A stretch of 64,000 nt of DNA from Azadirachta indica (lineage: Eukaryota; Streptophyta; Magnoliopsida; Sapindales; Meliaceae): assembly GCA_022749755.1 (NCBI GenBank), contig CM040443.1:2891191-2955190 (forward strand), in the 5' to 3' direction. The notes under the pieces are model-generated. The model did no database searches, had not been told where the DNA came from, and saw nothing but the letters and a program-made list of their open reading frames with translations. Each line of letters opens with the position of its first letter. Positions within the stretch are counted from its first letter, which is position 1. This document shows positions 38,291-52,217 of this stretch, one piece after another. The position numbers and the translations under genes are program-made.

Positions 38291-39317
38291 AACATTAAAT
38301 CTTCTATTTATCAACATCAACTACTCATAAAGATCACACAATCTTTTTTGGGAGCTTACTATGTGTTAGGTTCTTATACCTATTGTAATGACCCATGTTT
38401 CACCAAGTGTAACATTCAAAACCAACCAATCTTTTGAGGGTTGAGAGTTGAGACCATAGACTTTTTATCCTTTTTGTTCTTTTTAGTATTACATTACAAT
38501 ATGCTAATTATGTATACATACAAAATTTTTACTGAGAGTTTACGTACGATAGTTATGTTACATCCTATATATCCACACACACAAAATATGATACCTACCC
38601 TTAAATTGAAAACAAATTTACTCATAATATGAATATGGTAGGAAAGTCTCATGTTATCTACGTATAATATGAATATAATGAAAAAAGACCGTTGATAAAT
38701 CCTATCTTACTTACCTAGAAAAGGTCGGCATTATATTTTGAACCCTTTACAAATATTAAGAAATCTTTTAAGTATGTGAGAATAAAATTATATAGATCAA
38801 ACTTAAATAAAAAAATGTCGGTACTTAATAAATAAATAAAATTTATTTACGAATTATATATTTAAAAATAAAATATTATTACTTGTGGTAAATTTGATAA
38901 ATAATAAAAGATATTCTTTTATAACAAAATATTAATAATTAATTCAAATTGTTATTTATATTTAATTATTTTATGGTATTAATTTAACCAATATAAAATC
39001 TTAGCTAATATTAATTTTAATATATATTTTTATAATGATTTAACTATGTTTTGTTCCTAGTAATTTAATTTAATTAACTTCCAATATTTATTTAGTGTTA
39101 ATTTTTAATTTTAATAATATATATATAAATTTTCAATCCTATCTCAAATTATGCCAAAAATATGATATTAATAAATAATTAATATATTCTAGTTTTTTAT
39201 TCTTTCTTATCTAGTCCAGTTTGATATAATGTGACGTACTAAATAGAAATAAAATATATAATAGTTGTTAGAGTGGTGTGTTACATTAATACAATATTAT
39301 CTGCTTTAGAAACACAA
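38291..39317. other. AT-rich stretch
   Basis: No gene or element recognised. It may hold decayed internal sequence of the retrotransposon next to it. Confidence 0.45.
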
Positions 39318-40091
39318 TTCTAAATAATTTTATTATTAAAAAAATAATCTTATACCTTCCATAAAATAAGAATTCTATATTATTATATTTTTTCACAAAA
39401 TAATTATATTAAGTATAATATTCTAAAAATCAAGCCTTTGGTCTGATGGTCAATTGAACTCACCTTTAATATTGGGGTGAGTTCGGATTCCACCAGTTAT
39501 AACTGGTGGGAAAACTTCTAATTGCTGGGTGTACTACAATAATATCTTAATCTTTTCAATATTATTAGTAAAATTTTTATCAATTATGGGTAAATTATAA
39601 ATTACAAATAAACTTATGATACTTAAAAAAAAAAGAAGTACAATATTCTAATATCACTCAAAGTCCATTAGAGGTCCATTTTGAGAGCCCATTAGTGAGC
39701 AATATTCTAAATAATTTTATTATTAAAAAAAAATCTTATACCTTCCATAAAATAAGAATTCTACATTACTATATTTTTTCATAAAATAATTATATTAAGT
39801 GCAATATTATAAAATTCAGGTCTTTAGTTTGATGGTCAACCGAAACTCACCCTTAATGTTGGGGTGAGTTCGAATCCCACTAGTTATAACAAGTGGAAAA
39901 ACTTTTGATTACTAAATGTATTATAATAACATCTATATCTTTCCAATATTATTAGTAAAGTTTTTATCAATTACAGATAAATTATAGATGACAAATAAGC
40001 TTGTGATACTTAAAGAAATTACAATATTTTAATATCATTCAAAGTCTATTAGGGCCCATTTTGAGAGCCCAGTTAGTGAACAATATTCTAA
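39318..40091 (+). repeat. 387-bp tandem duplication carrying a tRNA-derived SINE-like unit
   Basis: The two copies start at 39318 and 39705 with 'ttctaaataattttattatt' and run in parallel to about 40091. Each holds a unit with RNA polymerase III boxes: 'tggtctgatgg' (A-box-like, about 39440 and 39828) and 'gagttcgaatccc' (B-box-like, about 39867; 'gagttcggattcc' in the first copy). An A-rich tail follows (about 39625 and less clearly 40010). I infer a SINE insertion followed by tandem duplication of it with its flanks. Confidence 0.65.
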
Positions 40092-43000
40092 TATTACATA
40101 TATTTATTAAAAAAAATAAAAAAAAATCTACAGGATTGGCCTGAGGAAGGGAGAGGAAAAGTTTCAGAGAATGGTTTAAAAAATTTCTTAGACCCAGGTT
40201 GAAATAAGGGCCTGTAAATAGGAATATTTGTCTCTGTGGATGTGAAGAAGAAGGAGAAGAGCTCAAACTTTTATCCCACTGCTTTATTGACTTTCTGAAA
40301 GCTCATTTATCAAGTTACTGTTACTTTTGTTACTATTACCCACCCATTTTTGTCTTACTTTATTTTTACTTTACTTTATCCTCCTTTTTAATTTTTTTTT
40401 ATTTTATCCTTTTGGGTAACTTTTTTTTTTTTTGGTTGGCTATGTATTTTAATTATTACGCAAGGGGCACGTTTGCTTTTCAGAATCCTGACACTGCCCA
40501 CCAAACAATTTTGTCAGCCTCTCTCTCTCTCTCTCTTGCTTTCTCTTTCTTTCAAATTTTTTAAAAAAAAAATGTTGGTTTCGGATAAATCCTAAAGTTT
40601 TAATAATTATCGATTTGTACCCAATTTGTTTAAATAATAGTCAACTCAACCCAAAACTATTAACGTATTCCCTTTAAGTTTTAACAATTGATTGCAATTG
40701 ATTAATATAAATTAGTCATGCTACCTAAATCCGTTGTATAGTATGTTTAAGGAAAATTGGGATCTTTTCATATAATTTATGAGTCATTTTTATTTGTCAT
40801 TGGATTATATTTCGAATAAATTAACAGTATAAGTGCAACAATTATACTATTTAGCTACAATATTATAACTCTGTTTTATTATAAATACTATTTTTTGTTC
40901 TCAAATAGTTATAATGAAATATAAAAGGTAAAATATTTTTATTTTTCTTTGATATTACATGAAAATAACACATATTCCTCCATAGCTGGATATAATAGAA
41001 TTTAGACTTCATATTTTTTATACCCACTTCAAAAAATTTACTAGTTAAATTAACAAATACTTATTTGTAAAAATAAAAATAAAATATTTTAAAATAAAAT
41101 TAATTTTTAAGAAAAAGACAACATAATACTTGTGCAGGTCAAAGTCAATTCATATTTTTTTAAAGCACAAGTCAATTGATATTAAAATTAATAGAATTTA
41201 TACCTGGTGTAGCAGGATCATATTGATCGTTATTAAAAATATGAGGAACGAAATTGTAAATATAAAAATATTAGAGAGTAATAGAAAATGAAACTAAAAC
41301 AAATAATTAAAATGACCTAAAAAAACAAAAATGAAAGTTCCATGAAAGTAAGAGAAGAACAAACAAACAAATAAAACAACAAATGTTCTCTTCATTTGCC
41401 TTAAATTAAGGTGAGCCAAAGGGTGGGCTAGTTGTATGAAGATAAAATAAATAATATTTTATTTATTTATTATTCTTATAATAAAGTAGAATCCAAGATC
41501 CCATGTCAAATTTATAAATAAATTAAAAAAAATACGAATATATAAATTTCTGAATTTTTGGGTTTCAGTGAGTACATTTTATGGACGGTTTCAATTCTTT
41601 GGATACCAACAAAAATAAACCAGACAAAGCCCTCGGGTTTCAGTGCAATTACAGTGGGCCCCACCACTTTCCTCTACCGATTGTCACATTATTGAACGAC
41701 GAATTACATTTTGGATTATCCATTTTTAAAAAGTATTAATTCTGAAAATCATAATAATATTTCAAGAACAAATTAACATGATAAAAATAAAAAAAAAATA
41801 AATTAAATAAATAAGAACTATATTTTAATATTTAAATTTTAAACAATTATATTTAATATTATATTTAAAAAATAAAATATTTTTAAAATCAGATTTGAAA
41901 AATTAGCCTTCTAAGTGATTTTAAAAATTTTTTACTAAATATTTGAAATAATATGTTTGTCTTTACCGATAATAATTTTAAACTGGCTCATAATAAATTC
42001 AGAGGTTATAATTATTGTAAAATAAAAATATTAAATATTACATATCAATAAAAAATAAATTTATTAAAAATTAATGTTAATAAATATTTTTTAAAACTAG
42101 GATTCCAAACAAATCCTTAATTACCTAACATGAATAATGCATGTGGGCAACTTTACCTAATAATTTTCGAGGCAAAATTAGGTGGGTGTTTGGATAGGCT
42201 CTAACCAACCAAACTAACTAAAATAAAAACAATTTTTGAAGTCAATTTTTGTTTTATGTACATCATCAAATTTATAGTCATCTCAAGTATTAATTATTTT
42301 TGTGTCTATTTTATATCCATATAAATTCAGAGTGCACTTAACATTGGTCCTTAGTCCAATTTATTTTATTATCACTGATATTTTTATAAGATTTTTTTTT
42401 CATTTCTTTTTTTTTTTTGAATTAAACTTAGGAGGATTTTCTTTAATTTAATTATATACTATATATTAGATTTGACTGTTAAAATTTAAAAACCATGTTT
42501 CTCCAATTTTTTACTTGTTTCTTGTATTTATCACGCTCTATGTACAAAAATAACCAAAAAAAAAATAAAATTTTTCTTTTTAAAGATTGTGAATGGAATA
42601 GAGAAACTTTTTATTTGTTAAATATCGAATATTTATCCCTTATTATTATTCGAAATCGAAATGATTTGAAAGCGTCAAATATATATCAAACTAATGACTT
42701 TGGACAAATATACTTTTATTTTCTTATATTATCAAAATTTAAAATATAAATGTTAATAATTTTGTTTCTAACCTAAACTAATTAGAGTTTTGGATTATGC
42801 CACGATATCAAAAATATATATAACATTAGTGATAATGAATGGGCTATAAAAAGTGGGGATGGTAAAATATGAAAAGGAACAAACTTTATGTTGTTGCTTT
42901 AGCAGAAATGGGGTGAATTTCAATGAGTAAAGTTTAAGCTACTTACTTAGAAATCAACCACCACCCAAATGAACAAATTAAGTTATTAATTTGGATTAAC

Positions 43001-45302
43001 TTAAAGAAATCAAACTTTGTTAGATTTGGAATCTAAAACACAATTGGGAGGGATGATTGCCACCTACTTTCCCCTTTTCCATTCACCATGCGTAAAGAAT
43101 CTCATCTTTCCATTCTTTCCAGCTCAACTACAAGTTTAAGCATCTTCCCATCTCCCTTTTCATTTATTTAATTTACAATATTTATCTATATAAAAGATAT
43201 ATTAATAATTTCTTAAATTATTACATAGAAGATAAAATCTTAACTGTTAAAAGTATTTTCTTTTAATAGTTTATAAATAATATAAAAAATTGTGTATAGT
43301 TAAGAGGTTACCAACGTATATAGGATAAATCGACAACTCCGTAAATTTACATATATTCTTATACTATTTTATGAACCATTAACTCTATACACTTTTGATG
43401 GTTAGAATTAAATTTATCATTTGCATTAATCATAATATATTAATTACATATGTTAAATTTAATCTCAAGCATTAGAGATATTTAAATCTCACAATTTGTA
43501 AATGGTGTAAAAATATGTATAAACTTACGAGGGTATGTATATATTATTTTCATATCATTTTACAACATAATCTTTTTTTTTTAATTTTTTTATGAATAAT
43601 ATCCATAAAAAATTCTCAAAGAAATACTTATTGTAAAACTATTGTAATGTTTCTACTTATTACATTTTTAATATTTTGTTTTTAATTTTTCATTACATAT
43701 TTTAATTGTTTAATTTTTTTTATTTTATGAATTATATTTTAGTTTAAAATCAAAATATAACATTTTCATTTCTAAACTTTGTTGAAATAAGAAAACATGA
43801 CATATTTTGATAATTTTATAATAAATCAGTTCTTGATTTTAATTGTCATTTAATTTTATTTATATTTCTGTCAATTATACAAAAAATATTAAAAGTGAAC
43901 AAATTATATGCTATTTTCTTTTTCGACAATGTTTCAAGAGAAAAGAATATTATTTGTTATTTTAATTTTTGCATACGTAAATCTCAAGTTAAAGAATTTT
44001 AAAACCATAATAAAAAAATTTAAAAAATTTTAAAAAATAGAACAAAACCTTTGGAAGATTTGTATGATACCTCACCTTTTCATATTGCTACTACGTAGAA
44101 GATAATTTTTGTTTGACTTTTGTGATATCAAACGTCAACCGAAGTCAAACATGATTGCAATGCAAGCAATTACATCACATGCCTTCTTAAATATTTTATT
44201 CTCTTTTTCATATATCCTTTCCTTTGCTTTAATTTACTTTCCGAAAGTTTCTTTTATTAATTTCTCAATTCCAATTATATTAATAATATGCTTTCTTCAT
44301 AGCTAAATAGGGGTGCATGTATTTGTAATCATTATTTTTTTAAAATTTAAATTATAAGAATTAATAATACTGAGTTTATTGAATTAATTGATAAATTTTG
44401 TAAAAGAGTATTTGTATATATAGTAGATAATAAAGTATTTTTTTAAAGAAAAATAACGTATTTATCAGTTGGTTTATGTGGTTAGTGTTCCCCTTAGGGA
44501 CTTGTTGACACATGGGGTTACGGAGGTCCACATGTCATCAGTGCTTGATCGCTTAATTTGTTATAATTTTTGATCCAATGATAGGGACTTGATCCTAATA
44601 TTATATATCTATTTCGTTATTAATTACAATAATATTAAGGATACATATTTACATCATATTATTTTTGTATATCCCATCTACATTATATATCTTATTTTAT
44701 TTTTGTGTAATTTTTTTCCGTGAAAGTAAATTTTTTGTGGTTGTTTAGTAATCATGTGTATACAAAATCTTATACAAATTTATTAATACAAATTACTATG
44801 ATATTGTTATATTATTACGACATATAAAATATTTCATTTAAACCTCATTTTGAATAAAGTACCACTACACTTAAAAGCTTTTACAAAGAAAAAATTCACA
44901 AAATTAAAAGAAAATAAAATCATAAGATATCTATTACAATAATATACATATATTGTACCAACTTTCACCTTAATTTTTAACTGAATCTTTGTACTTATGT
45001 TATTACTATTTTTAATAATTTGAGTTTTATTTAAAGAAATATTTAAGAGAAGTAATTATAAGGAAAAATCTTGAAATATCTTAATAATTACAATAATTAT
45101 TTCTCACTATACTACAATCAAATAAAGTTACTTAAAAGTGTTTATCAATGTTAAATTCTATATATATCTTAATTATTTATTTAATTATGGTGTTTTTCTT
45201 TTCACCTTTGAGGGCGGGGGAATTTTAATGATAGCATACGTGGGTAGAATTTAAAAAAAAAATGTTAATTAGTGGCTAAAGCACAAAGTAAGTAGTTTCA
45301 AG

Positions 45303-45395
<93 letters not shown>

Positions 45396-46971
45396 TGAGT
45401 AAAAAGGATTAGTACTCATGAAAGAAATATTTCTTATAATTGTATTACTTAATTTTTTGGAAGTTGCTTTTTCATTATGCTCGTACTCTTTTATTCTCTA
45501 GCTTGTAAAAGGAATTTTTATTTTAGTTAGGTTCTTTTTTTTGACAAAAATAATAATGTTCTTATTTCTCCTTTTGCAACAAAATACCTATCAAGAACTT
45601 ATTCACACTCTTGATTTTATTCTTTGATTTAATTGAGATTAAATTATAAATTTTTTTTATCTTTTTTAAATTATTATTAATGGTTTTTATAAATTATGAG
45701 ACCTATTTAAGAACAGAAAAATTTAAGTATGACTGTGTAAATAAGACTATCAAAAAATAATGTCATCTATTTTAAATTTTTTTCATTATTATTTTATTTT
45801 TTAAAAAAAGATTTTGAATAGGAATAAAAAATTTTTACTGTAAAACACTAGACCTTTACTCTCTTCTGTTGCTCGAATTTAGGTAATCCAAACCACTCCT
45901 TACCCTCTAATTTCTTAATATGATTATTAATTTTGTTATTAATAAATTTAAAATAAACTCTTAATGAAAGGACAATAATTTATTAGACGTATGGAAAAGG
46001 TAATATGCTTATTTCATCTAAGATTCTTTCACTTAAAATTTTAAATGGGTTAGATTACAACAACTATTATCAACAATAAGATATAATTTTTCTAAACAAA
46101 ATTATATGTAACAAAATTTTATAAAATTATTATATGAATAATTACATATACATGACGTAGTCTCGTTTAAAATTTGGAAAAAAAAAAAAATAGTCAAGGC
46201 AACTGAAATTGACTCCATCATTTCTTACTTAACCTTTTCCTTTTCTTTTTCTTTTTCAAATCAGTATTTACAACTTTACCACAAACACGAAGAGCCCATA
46301 TGTAAAGCAACTAAACGCGGCAAAATTTGCCTTGACTTGCCCAAAAAAATAAAAAAATTTATATTAAAAAATAAAAAACCCTGATTAAGGAAATTACAAT
46401 TATTATTATTTTATTTTCTTTTTCTTTAGTTATAAGAAATGATTACATTGGTTCTGAAAGTGACTAATCTTGCTTCCTCTACCTTTTCAAAAAGCCGAAA
46501 ATTCAAAAAAAAAAACACTAATCAAGGTGTTTTCGTTTTACTGCTTCAGAAACAGTGATTAAATTAAACACTATTTTGTAACGAATAAAGATTACATTAA
46601 AACAATTGTATGGTATGATCATTACGTTTGAACTGTCATATTACTGTAATTTCATGATCAGTTAAAGTGAGAATAATCTGTAAATTATGTCAAAAATTCT
46701 TTTTTTTTTATTTTTTTGTAAATGTATAATATGTGACGTACGAAATCATGAAAGTGATAATGACTTGTGAATTATGTCAAAAATTCTTATTTTTAATAAA
46801 TGTATAATATCTAACATACGAAAAATTAAATCATTATTTTTTATTATTATTTAAATTTAAAATAATTTAAAAATGTTAAACATACTCCAAATTATCTGAG
46901 CTACGTCCAAGATATACGAATACATCGTATATTAGTTTTTAGATTTACCTACTTTACTTAAAATATAAGGT
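40092..46971. other. Long gene-poor AT-rich stretch
   Basis: Nearly 7 kb with no supported gene. Patches of balanced composition (40120-40560, 41640-41700, 43020-43150) yield no recognisable protein in any frame. A TC run lies near 40520-40535. Confidence 0.55.
45306..45395. repeat. (TAA)n microsatellite
   Basis: About 30 uninterrupted trinucleotide units, the longest simple repeat of the window. It is likely to vary between individuals. Confidence 0.97.
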
Positions 46972-46999
46972 CACGTGAGTAGGCTTTGGGGGTCACGTG
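46972..46999. promoter_or_regulatory. Paired G-boxes upstream of the IDD gene
   Basis: Two perfect CACGTG palindromes at 46972-46977 and 46994-46999, both inside GTCACGTG, start 22 bp apart (about two helical turns). They lie some 600 bp before the IDD start codon. G-boxes are bound by bHLH factors such as PIFs and by bZIP factors; control of this gene by them is inference. Confidence 0.55.
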
Positions 47000-47594
47000 T
47001 GTCTGAACATGCAAATTACAGTGCGTGTGATTGAATAATGACCGTTTGTTTTGTCATGGGAATGGATGTTTTTTTGTTTCTGTCCAAATGCCAATATGTG
47101 TGGGCTCAAAGCTTCAATTTTTTTTTCTGATTGGCTCAGCATTCTTTTTTCTTTCTCTCTGTAGAGTTTTTTGAGAAATACAGAAAATTAACTAAATAAA
47201 TATGAGAAAAAAACTTTTAAAAGAGATATTGAAAGACTACTTGCGTTGCCTATACACTACTACTACTAAAACAAGGTGGGGATCAATGAAAACAAAACCA
47301 AGAAAAGCTAAAAAGCTTAAAAGCTGATTGCAGAAAGCAAGAGCTTTTTCCTTCCTTCATGTTCTCTTTCTCTCCCTCTTTCTTTCTCTCTCTGAAAAGA
47401 CTCTCTTTTTCATTTTTTTTTTCCTCTCTTCTTCCTCTCAGTCTCTACCCATATTTGTTCTATTATCAGTAAAGCTGAAGCACAACCCACTATTCCACCA
47501 TCACCGTCCATCTGTGTTTCTGAAGCACTTCTGATTCCTTTTTTTTTCTTTTTTCACTTCAACAACATATAGGGAGGGCACTGAAATTCAACCC

Positions 47595-49683
47595 ATGTTA
47601 GAAAACAACAGCAACAATAATACTACTGCTTCTCATGGTGCTCCATCTTCTTCTTCTGATCCTTTTACCTCTTCTGAAAATAATGGTGTAACTAACAAGA
47701 GAAAAAGAAAACCAGCAGGAACACCAGGTAATTAAATTAACTAGTTCTGCAGCAATTTTATTTCTTTCCAATTTTTTTTTTCAGTTTAATTGAGGGTTAT
47801 TATATTCAAAATATATATATTTTTTCTGATATATAGATCCAGATGCAGAGGTGGTTTCTTTATCACCAAGAACCTTGTTAGAATCAGATAGATATATATG
47901 TGAGATCTGCAACCAAGGGTTTCAGAGAGACCAAAACCTTCAAATGCACAGAAGAAGACACAAGGTGCCATGGAAGTTGCTGAAAAGAGAAACACAAGAA
48001 GTGAAGAAGAGAGTATTTGTTTGTCCAGAGCCAAGTTGCTTGCACCATGACCCTTGTCATGCTTTAGGAGATCTTGTCGGTATTAAAAAGCACTTTAGAA
48101 GAAAGCACAGCAACCACAAGCAGTGGGTTTGTGAGAAGTGCAACAAAGGATATGCTGTTCAATCTGATTACAAGGCTCATCTTAAAACTTGTGGTACCAG
48201 AGGTCATTCTTGCGACTGTGGCCGTGTGTTTTCCAGGTTCTTTACTTTCTTCAATAATAACCTTCTTTTTCTTTCTTTGTTCTAATCAATTTGGCCTGAA
48301 ATCTCTTCTTTCAATCAAACCCTAAAATCCCACAAAAAACATGCTAAAAAACAAACCAAAATCTTGATTCAACAGGCTGTTATAGTTTCAAGTGTTAAGT
48401 TTTTCTTGTTCTTGGGTTCCCCATGATCCTCATGTAAGTTTAAGCCCTTGTTTTGTTTTTGTTAACCGATAGTAATTAATTGTTCTAAATCCAAGAATGA
48501 TTTGCAGTTGTAGACATGACCTCGTGTTTGCTAGTTTGTGATCTTTGTCAGCCAATCGATATTCAAGGCCAGTGCATGACTATTTCCAATATCAGTTTCC
48601 GTCTTGCTAAAATAAATGCCAATTACTCATAGTACAAAATAGTCACTTGCACAAACAGACCCCATTTCACCTCTTTAATTTACTTTCTTTATTAATTAAT
48701 TATTATAAATAACAAACCTAGTAACATAATCCATTCTACAGATCCTTAATCATTTTTATATTGTTTGTTTCTTGGTAACCCTACATGTGGTAAGCCCTTC
48801 AAATCTTAATTGCTTCCGTGACTTGGTCTTTGATCATAAAAAAAGAAAAAAAAACAATAAGAAAATTCCAGAATATTTATCACTTTGAATCATTCCTTGT
48901 TTCTTGTCTTTTACAGGGTAGAGAGTTTCATTGAACACCAAGATGCTTGCACTATGCGCCGAGTCCAACCTGAGTTGCAGACAATGCAGCCGGCTTGCTC
49001 ATCTCGAACAGCTTCTAGCACTAGCCCATCTAGCGATGCCAATTTCAGTATACCACCGCCTGCAGTTTTGCAAGGGCTGCCAATGCTGAAGCCGGACGAG
49101 ACTGTTTTCTTGTTCTCAGGCAGAAACAATCAGTCAACTTCTGATCGACAAGAACACAATCTTGAACTTTCAGCTCCTACCCTCATCAAACATAGATGCA
49201 ACTCCAAATCCACATGAAAACTATGCAACCCACCTGAAACTTTCTATTGGGTCGAGTGATCGCGGCGAGAAGAATGAATTAGAGAAGCTGAATGCAGATT
49301 CAAGTAGGGAAAAGAATACCCGTGAGTCTTCAATAGAAGCAAAAAGATTGAAAGAGTTTGCTAGTGAGCAACTAAAGTTAGCTATGGCTGAAAAGGCATA
49401 TGCTGAAGAGGCAAGACAGCAAGCGAAAAGGCAAATGGAGATGGCTGAGCTTGAGTTTGCAAATGCTAAAAGGATTAGGCAACAAGCGCAAGGTGAACTG
49501 GAAAAGGCTCAAGTTTTGAAAGAACAAGCTACCAAAAAGATTAGTGCTACAGTCATGCAAATTACTTGCCAAGCTTGCAAGCAGCAATTTCAAGCATCAA
49601 CATCCATGGCGCCGCCTTGTGATGAAACCTCACTTGCTATGAGTTACATGTCCTCGGCCACTACAGAAGGAGAAGGAGAGTGA
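47595..49683 (+). CDS. INDETERMINATE-domain C2H2 zinc-finger factor, SGR5/IDD14-16 group (frameshifted)
   Basis: A nuclear transcription factor; Arabidopsis relatives IDD14, IDD15 (SHOOT GRAVITROPISM 5) and IDD16 act in gravitropism, organ orientation and starch or auxin control. Exons: 47595-47727, 47837-48236 and 48917-49683, GT-AG and in phase. KRKRKPAGTP is the nuclear signal before the ID domain. The domain has four fingers: C2H2 starting CEIC (residues about 66-86), C2H2 (VCPEPSC onward), C2HC (VCEKCNKGYAVQSDY) and C2HC (CDCGRVFSRVESFIEHQDAC, spanning intron 2). The C-terminal part has an Ala/Glu/Lys-rich likely coiled coil and the group's KRIRQQA and ISATVMQITCQACKQQFQA blocks. One extra T in the run at 49168-49170 breaks the frame: as written the protein stops at 49217 with 277 residues, while the intended one would have about 432. 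Error or true break cannot be told apart here. Confidence 0.93.
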
Positions 49684-52037
49684 TGATAAATTGATCATGC
49701 ACAATATGTTTAATCTTTGGTTTTTGTTTTTGATTGTTCATTTTCTCTTACTTATTCTGACCAAATTGATGTTGTGGAGTTCATTATAAGTACATGGGGT
49801 TGTAAGTCTGTAACTTTTTCTTGAAATTGAGTTATATAAATTCATTTGTTTAATGAGAAGTCAATCTCTCAAAACCCTCAAGTTTGAATTTCAACTTGAT
49901 GTAGAATGAAGACAACATATAATGATGAATACTTGATAAAAATTAAAAGACAGAATTTATTCATCACAGCACAACATGCAGGAAGGAGCATCTCAATCCC
50001 TTTGGTGATTACTCTCTAAAGAAATTATTGTAAATAATAATCAATCATTAGAAGAATCCTAGAGGAACATAATCACTTCTATATATAAATAAAAGGTCTT
50101 TGTGCTATTTTAGTTGTTACCCATCAATTATTTTTAGCTAAAAGAGTTTTCTGTCTTTGGTTTGGGACCGTTAGTTTGAATTAATGCAATTTTAATTTGC
50201 TTTTCTCTATTCTTTTTCTTATGATTGTTTCAGGCCAGAAAGTGTAATCATGAAACGCAGAGGAAGCCGACTCTAAAAACTCAATATGTTTTAATGACTA
50301 TCTATCATACTTATATCTAAATCTTTACCCTTTTGAAGAACTAAAAATTAAATTTAAAGGTAGCAGGCATAAAACCTTTTCTTCGTACGCATTGCAATAT
50401 ATATATTAGCTTGCCTACCATTCATAATGCTTTCCTTTTATACCCAATAAAAAAAAAATTTGGTACAGATCTAAGAGTTTGAAATTATGTTCTTGTACAT
50501 GTTTGCATGATAAACTAGAGGACCCTTTCTTTTAATGAAGAATAAATGAATGACACATGGATTATATATCTATCTCAGATCGGCTTGATAGATTTCATTT
50601 CTAGCAGGGACCATTTTGCTAAAATATAGGAAAAACCATTCAAAGATGCTGACCTATGTTTCAACCCAAGTTCAATGTTATAAAAAAGAGAGAGAACCAA
50701 AAACAAAAGGGAAAAAAGATAGAGTGAAAAAAAAAGGTTATGTCATTTTCATTGCATTTGTTGTCTCTTTAAATGCTTATAAAAACACCATGTTTTTCAG
50801 TGCCACAGTTAAAATGGTTATAGGCAGGCTCTAGTCCCTCTCAAACATAAACAACACACAAATTTCATAACCCACATATCACAAGCCTCTCGCTCTCTCT
50901 CTCTCACACACACACACACCCACACACACAAACAACTTTATCAGAATGAGAGAAGACATAGCAGTGTCTGCAACAGCGAAGCGGTACAGTGGCTTTTTCA
51001 TTTATTTAGAGGCCAATTCATAACTCTCACTTCAAAAATCCCATTTCAATGTTTAAAAACAAAACACAATGAAACCCCAGCAACAAAAAACAAAAAACAA
51101 TTTGTAAAAGCTTGGATTTGGTTTTTTGATTTTCTTTCACAATTTAAACCCAAGCAAAAGCGAAGTCAGAATGAAGGTGCACAAAAAGGGCTTGCTTTTT
51201 TTCTTCAAACTTTGGGACCACGTGCTCATCCTTCCCCACCTTTTAATGCAGCACTTAAAAACTTTTTATTATTTGCTTGTGCTATGTCCACTCCAGGTTG
51301 GGGTTGGGGCACCCTACGTTATCTTCTATTAGTTTTAGGCTATATATGTAATTGTATTTGTATTGTATGCATTGATATTTACAATGTCCTCTTGGGGTTT
51401 TCTCAAGCTCTCAAATTAAACGAGGGCTTCACTAACTTTCTTCACAAACTCAGCCCAGCCCGCCTGTATAAGTGGGTGAGGCTTGTGTTAACCTTTTCCA
51501 GTACTCGTTTGATTTAGTTTTTTAATCGTTAATTTTTTTTTAATATTAATAATCTTTTTAAATATTTTAGTGTTGTTTGATTTATATTAAAAAAATTTTT
51601 TGACAATAAAAAATTTGTCTTTTTTAATCGAAAAAATTTAAATTTTTTAAAAAAATAATTTATTTTCAATTCATGAAAATAAAGGTGCGCATCCTTTTTT
51701 TTTTTTTAATTTTTTATCTTAATTATGAATAAATGTAAATATACAAATTTAAATGATTTTAAATAAAATAAAAAAATAGAAGAGATGGTTAAATATCACA
51801 AACCATAAATTTTTATTTTGTAACATTGAAATGTAACTAAATTTATAAATTTGACCTTTACATTATAACTTTGCAAGTCTCATCTTATATTACCTCATTA
51901 CCAAGTCCATAAATTTCTTTTTTTACTCTATTTACTTCTTTATATATATATATATATTATTGGCATTATCTTAAGGTTGAATTGTTAACCATATTATAGA
52001 TAATGGTCTCCTAATTAATTAGCATTTGTTACCAAAG
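49684..52037. other. 3' flank of the IDD gene and intergenic stretch
   Basis: The first 200 bases are probably the IDD 3' untranslated region. A CT/CA-rich block at 50889-50933 looks like a plant leader, and short ATG frames follow at 50946 and 51171, but neither gives a recognised protein. A small unknown gene or non-coding transcript is possible but not shown. Confidence 0.45.
50889..50933. repeat. Compound (CT)n(CA)n microsatellite
   Basis: A run of CT units followed by CA units with one CC interruption. Confidence 0.9.
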
Positions 52038-52203
52038 TTTAGCTTGTGGTAAGACCTAGTTTCTCCAAATGAAGATACGTTTTGAGTTCAAATCTCTTGT
52101 AGTTCACAATACGTGAATAGATTTTTAAAATGAACAGAACTATAAAGAGTTGTAAATAATTCTCGGTTAAATTATTGCAGTCAATATTCAAAAAAGAAAA
52201 AAC
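52038..52203 (+). mobile_element. SINE-like unit 1
   Basis: 'tttagcttgtggtaag' (A-box-like) and 'gagttcaaatctc' (B-box-like, 52084-52096) lie at tRNA-like spacing, and the unit ends in an A-rich tail at about 52190-52203. There is no cloverleaf, so it is not a tRNA gene. Confidence 0.5.
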
Positions 52204-52217
52204 ATTAGCTTTGAATA

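Noticed and set aside
40039..40266. Minus-strand frame of 75 residues
   Set aside because: Phe/Leu-rich, no known family, and it crosses the end of the SINE-bearing duplication.
50946..51332. Short ATG frames after a CT/CA-rich, leader-like block
   Set aside because: The frames are short, have low complexity or no family likeness, and no intron pattern extends them.
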